NCBI GenBank assembly: GCA_035048495.1
Contig: CM068552.1
Coordinates: 10,579,501 to 10,643,500 of the forward strand
DNA: 64,000 bases
Direction: 5' to 3'
Source of the DNA: Euptelea pleiosperma
Taxonomy: Eukaryota; Streptophyta; Magnoliopsida; Ranunculales; Eupteleaceae
The number at the start of each line of letters is the position of its first letter. Position 1 is the first letter of the stretch. Below are positions 61,231 through 64,000 of this stretch, one piece after another. A model generated the notes under the pieces. The model saw nothing but the letters and a program-made list of their open reading frames with translations, did no database searches and had not been told where the DNA came from. The position numbers were made by a program, and so were the translations under genes.

Positions 61231-62590
61231 AGTAGAAGGGACAGTTGATGCTGTTTATTATTGTGTATGTATACTCTAATCATGTGGGCCATGTACAGTA
61301 GTTTCTTCTGACGACCAACCCAGCTGTGGTCTTCATTATTTTTTAAGGTTTTTTTGTTTTTTTTTGTCCTTCTTTCCCAGCTTACCATGTTTTCGCCATG
61401 CCCATCTTCCAATGCCATAGTTGTGGTTAGATTGGACGTGGGTTGTAACTTAGTGCAGAATTCTTGCAGCCTCACCAGATCAATTTGCTGATCAATTTAT
61501 TTCTTTAATAAGTTTATTACTGACTTACATGTTGGGTTTTAGGATGGATTGAGGATAACCAATCTCAAGTTCATCATATTCTTGCAACCTTCTATTAACC
61601 TGACCAATCGATTAATTGTCCAGCAAAATGTACTTGTATTTAAGAATAGAAAGTTTTATTCTCGTCGCATACAATACAGTATTGCTATTTTACCATCTAT
61701 TTTACAAATTCAACTGTTGTATGAAAAGTAAGGAAAAACCATAGAATGCTTGCCAACTAGCATAGCACATTCGATGAATGGTGAAGAGGCAGCGAGCGAT
61801 TAGGTGCGTGATTTGCACGGGCAGCTGCAATGCAACTTGGGAAGTTGAATAGCAATATGCGCGTATAGGCAACACATTGGGGTGACCAAACCGAACTCAG
61901 AACTGCATATAAAAGAAGCATATTCGGCAACAGACCCAATGAGGCTCATGCCATTGGGTCAAGTCTGGCCCACTGTGGCCATTGCAGGTTGCAGTGGCAA
62001 AGGAAGAGGTCAAAGCAGATGGCTGAGAAAAACACGGAGGTGGTGGCTAGATGGGTTTCAACTGTGCACTCCAGCGCCTGCCAGAGAACAAGCTTGACTA
62101 GCAGCGGTCGTGGCAATCAAACAAGCTGGTTGATGAGACTTTAGAGGTAGTAATTACAATACTAAAGCTATAGAGTGATAATTTGTGACGGGAGCCAAAA
62201 GTGGAGCTTGGCTAGGGAATGAGGAGCTGTGCTACCATCCAAACCTAACAGAGGAGGAAGAAGATCCTCAAGTCTCTTTTTCTGTCTGTTTTAAAACTCA
62301 ATCTAATGCTCTACTAGTGAGGTTACTATTCCTATGATGTCAAACAGATTTCATTTTGTTACATGGAACATTTTTATTTGAAGGACTCCTGGAAGCTTAA
62401 ACGCGCATATTAGCTTCAAACAACTATAACTTGGTGTTCAAACGACTATTACTTGGTGTTCTTAGATGGGAAAGGTTATTATTGCATATACATGTGATTG
62501 TATCGACGAGATCTATGCATTTAATGGTTGAAATCCGTCAACACTATTTTCGAGACAATAAATATCAGAAAAATTATAAAAATGTTATTA
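61231..62590. other. STY46 3' UTR and downstream intergenic sequence
   Basis: Sequence after the TGA at 61228-61230 is T-rich; likely polyadenylation lies near aataagtttatt (61506). Beyond 61530 I see nothing recognisable. Confidence 0.4.
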
Positions 62591-62597
62591 AAAAGTT

Positions 62598-62860
62598 GAT
62601 TCCTCTATTTTTGGAAAAAGTTTTCTTTTTCGTGTTCCAGTAGATTTCTTTTGGGTTCCGATTTGTTTTATGAGGTCTTTCTTAGCAGTCATACGATTCC
62701 TCTATTTTGTGAAAAAAGTTTTCTTTTTCGTGTTCCAGTAGATTTCTTTTGGGTTCGATTTGTTTTATGAGGTCTTTCTTAGCAGTCGTAAGATTCATGT
62801 TCCATAGATTTATTTTGGGTTCTGATTTGTTTTATGAGTTCTTTCTTAGTAGCCTTAAGC
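62598..62860. repeat. 97-bp tandem repeat, about 2.7 units
   Basis: Units start gattcctctattt at 62598 and 62695 and a third, internally deleted unit starts at 62792; each contains tttgggttc, gatttgttttatgag and tctttcttag. The third unit is cut by the hAT MITE at 62860. Confidence 0.88.
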
Positions 62861-63099
62861 AAGGTTTAAAGGGGACCGTAACGGTATAATGGACTGGGGA
62901 CGTTTCCATTTTTTCTGTTATAATGAAAAAAAACGTTCAGGGGCAAAAACACGAAAAAAACGGGAAAAATGGAGCTGAAATTTAAAATTTGAATTCCAAA
63001 ATTTCAAAAATGAAAAATAACGGAAAAAACAAAACGAAAATAACAGCTGTTTTTTTTCACAAAATCTTCCAGAAAATAACGGCCGTTTTTTAAACCTTG
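62860..63099. mobile_element. hAT-type MITE, copy 6 (GTTATAACG type)
   Basis: Begins CAAGGTTTAAAGGGG and ends TTTTTTAAACCTTG. Flanks GCCTTAAG (62852-62859) and GTCTTAAG (63100-63107) agree at 7 of 8 bases. Interior: ggactggggacgtttcc, ttataatg, aacggccgtt. Confidence 0.88.
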
Positions 63100-63439
63100 G
63101 TCTTAAGATTAGTAAGAGAGTTTTGGTCGAATTAGAAACTTTACTATTTCGGGAATGTAGGAATTTGATATCTATAAATAAGTGTAGTAATTGGGACAAT
63201 TTTCATTATTATTATTATTACTTTTGTAATCGAGATTTTTATTATTATTTAAAAATTAAATTTATTTAACTTTTTAATTCGTTTTTTTGGCTCGTGGATT
63301 TAAAGAGTTTTTGTGATTTTGGTTGAAGAGGTTGATCTTCTTCCTTAGTTTGTTCTTTATGATTGACTCCACGTCTTCCGCTACGTCATCTTAAGCAAAT
63401 GCTACTCATTGGATTGTCAAGACAAATCTCAGCCCTACA

Positions 63440-63715
63440 ATCTTAGAGATCTATGACTGTATGGATGTTTGGCCCAACTGTAAGTGGACCTACAGACCAA
63501 AAATTAGCCTGATTAGTGATTTCTAAGCATTGGATTGGAGTCGTCCTCATAACCGGTGGAATAAGAGCATTATTTGGGGCATAAAAATCCAAAGGTTTGA
63601 AATCACAAATCAAGCTGATTTTTAGTATGTAGGTCCACCTAGGGATGGGTAAAACATCCATGCTGCTAATGATCTCTAAAAGTCAGTCACATGGCTCAAA
63701 TTGTGGTCCGTCATC
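63440..63715. mobile_element. Foldback MITE, CTCTTAGAG family, degenerate
   Basis: tcttagagatctatgactgtatggatgtttggccc on the left and gggtaaaacatccatgctgctaatgatctctaaaa on the right are inverted; the core taagtggacctacagaccaaaaattagcctgattagtg matches 6810-7152. Confidence 0.7.
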
Positions 63716-64000
63716 AACATGATCCGCCAGCGAAGTTCTACACCCTTCTGGGTGACTGGGCTTTTAAATTTTAGCCATCCAATATTCAGTGCGATATTAG
63801 ATGGTTCAGAATCCTTCAACTGATCAAACTTTTGGGGGACGCTCCATTCAGATGGCCCACCAATAAACGCTCAGATTGCTGATTTGTTGAGCATTGCACC
63901 AAAGTTGTTTGTTATTGCGTATTAGCATGGTACCTAGGTCCATACGGTATATATCATCGTGGGCCGTTGTTCCAAGGCCCACACCATCGATGGTCATTGG

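Noticed and set aside
62598..62860. CRISPR-like regular repeats
   Set aside because: Plant nuclear context, and units are contiguous repeats of 97 bp without unique spacers.

Overview
This is a nuclear, gene-sparse, AT-rich plant window with spliceosomal GT-AG introns, plant-only gene families (a PLS-class PPR editing factor, a plant STY46-type ACT-domain kinase, MIR171) and dense small transposons. It is an angiosperm; I cannot fix the lineage from sequence alone. I resolved four protein genes and one microRNA gene.

Layout. 1-6.5 kb (minus): the first nine coding exons, about 663 residues, of ATR, the DNA-damage checkpoint kinase; the rest of the gene lies beyond the left edge. 7.5-9.6 kb (plus): an intronless PPR gene closely matching Arabidopsis MEF9 (At1g62260). 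It is head-to-head with ATR, and the 1-kb gap is mostly filled by two foldback MITEs. 9.6-20.6 kb: intergenic, with nested MITEs, decayed LINE sequence and, at 14.87-14.99 kb, a clear MIR171 precursor. 20.6-25.9 kb (minus): a four-exon class V aminotransferase / cysteine-desulfurase-like gene (681 aa, all splice phases agree), whose introns hold a complete 313-bp TRIM retrotransposon, two hAT MITEs, a Mutator-type MITE and a SINE. 26-36.8 kb: an 11-kb repeat-rich intergenic block. 37.0-61.2 kb (plus): a 16-exon STY46-like kinase (578 aa) spread over 24 kb because its introns carry RTE and L1 LINEs, a Ty3 gag fragment and MITEs. 61.5-64 kb: repeats.

The genes do not form a pathway. By family, ATR acts in nuclear genome surveillance, MEF9 in mitochondrial RNA editing, STY46 in cytosolic phosphorylation of chloroplast transit peptides, and miR171 in silencing of GRAS/HAM genes.

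The most distinctive content is in the mobile DNA. (i) There is a TRIM with 116/119-bp LTRs, a tRNA-iMet-type primer site and a 5-bp target duplication, among the smallest LTR elements one could expect. (ii) Seven hAT-type MITEs (CAWGGTTT termini) are present; six have 8-bp target duplications, and their internal GTTATAACG-like or GTTTAAACG-like words differ between copies in a coordinated way. (iii) Several element-in-element insertions give a relative order of transposition. I saw no dedicated new enzymatic system; the TRIM and the hAT MITE family are the strongest candidates for undescribed elements.
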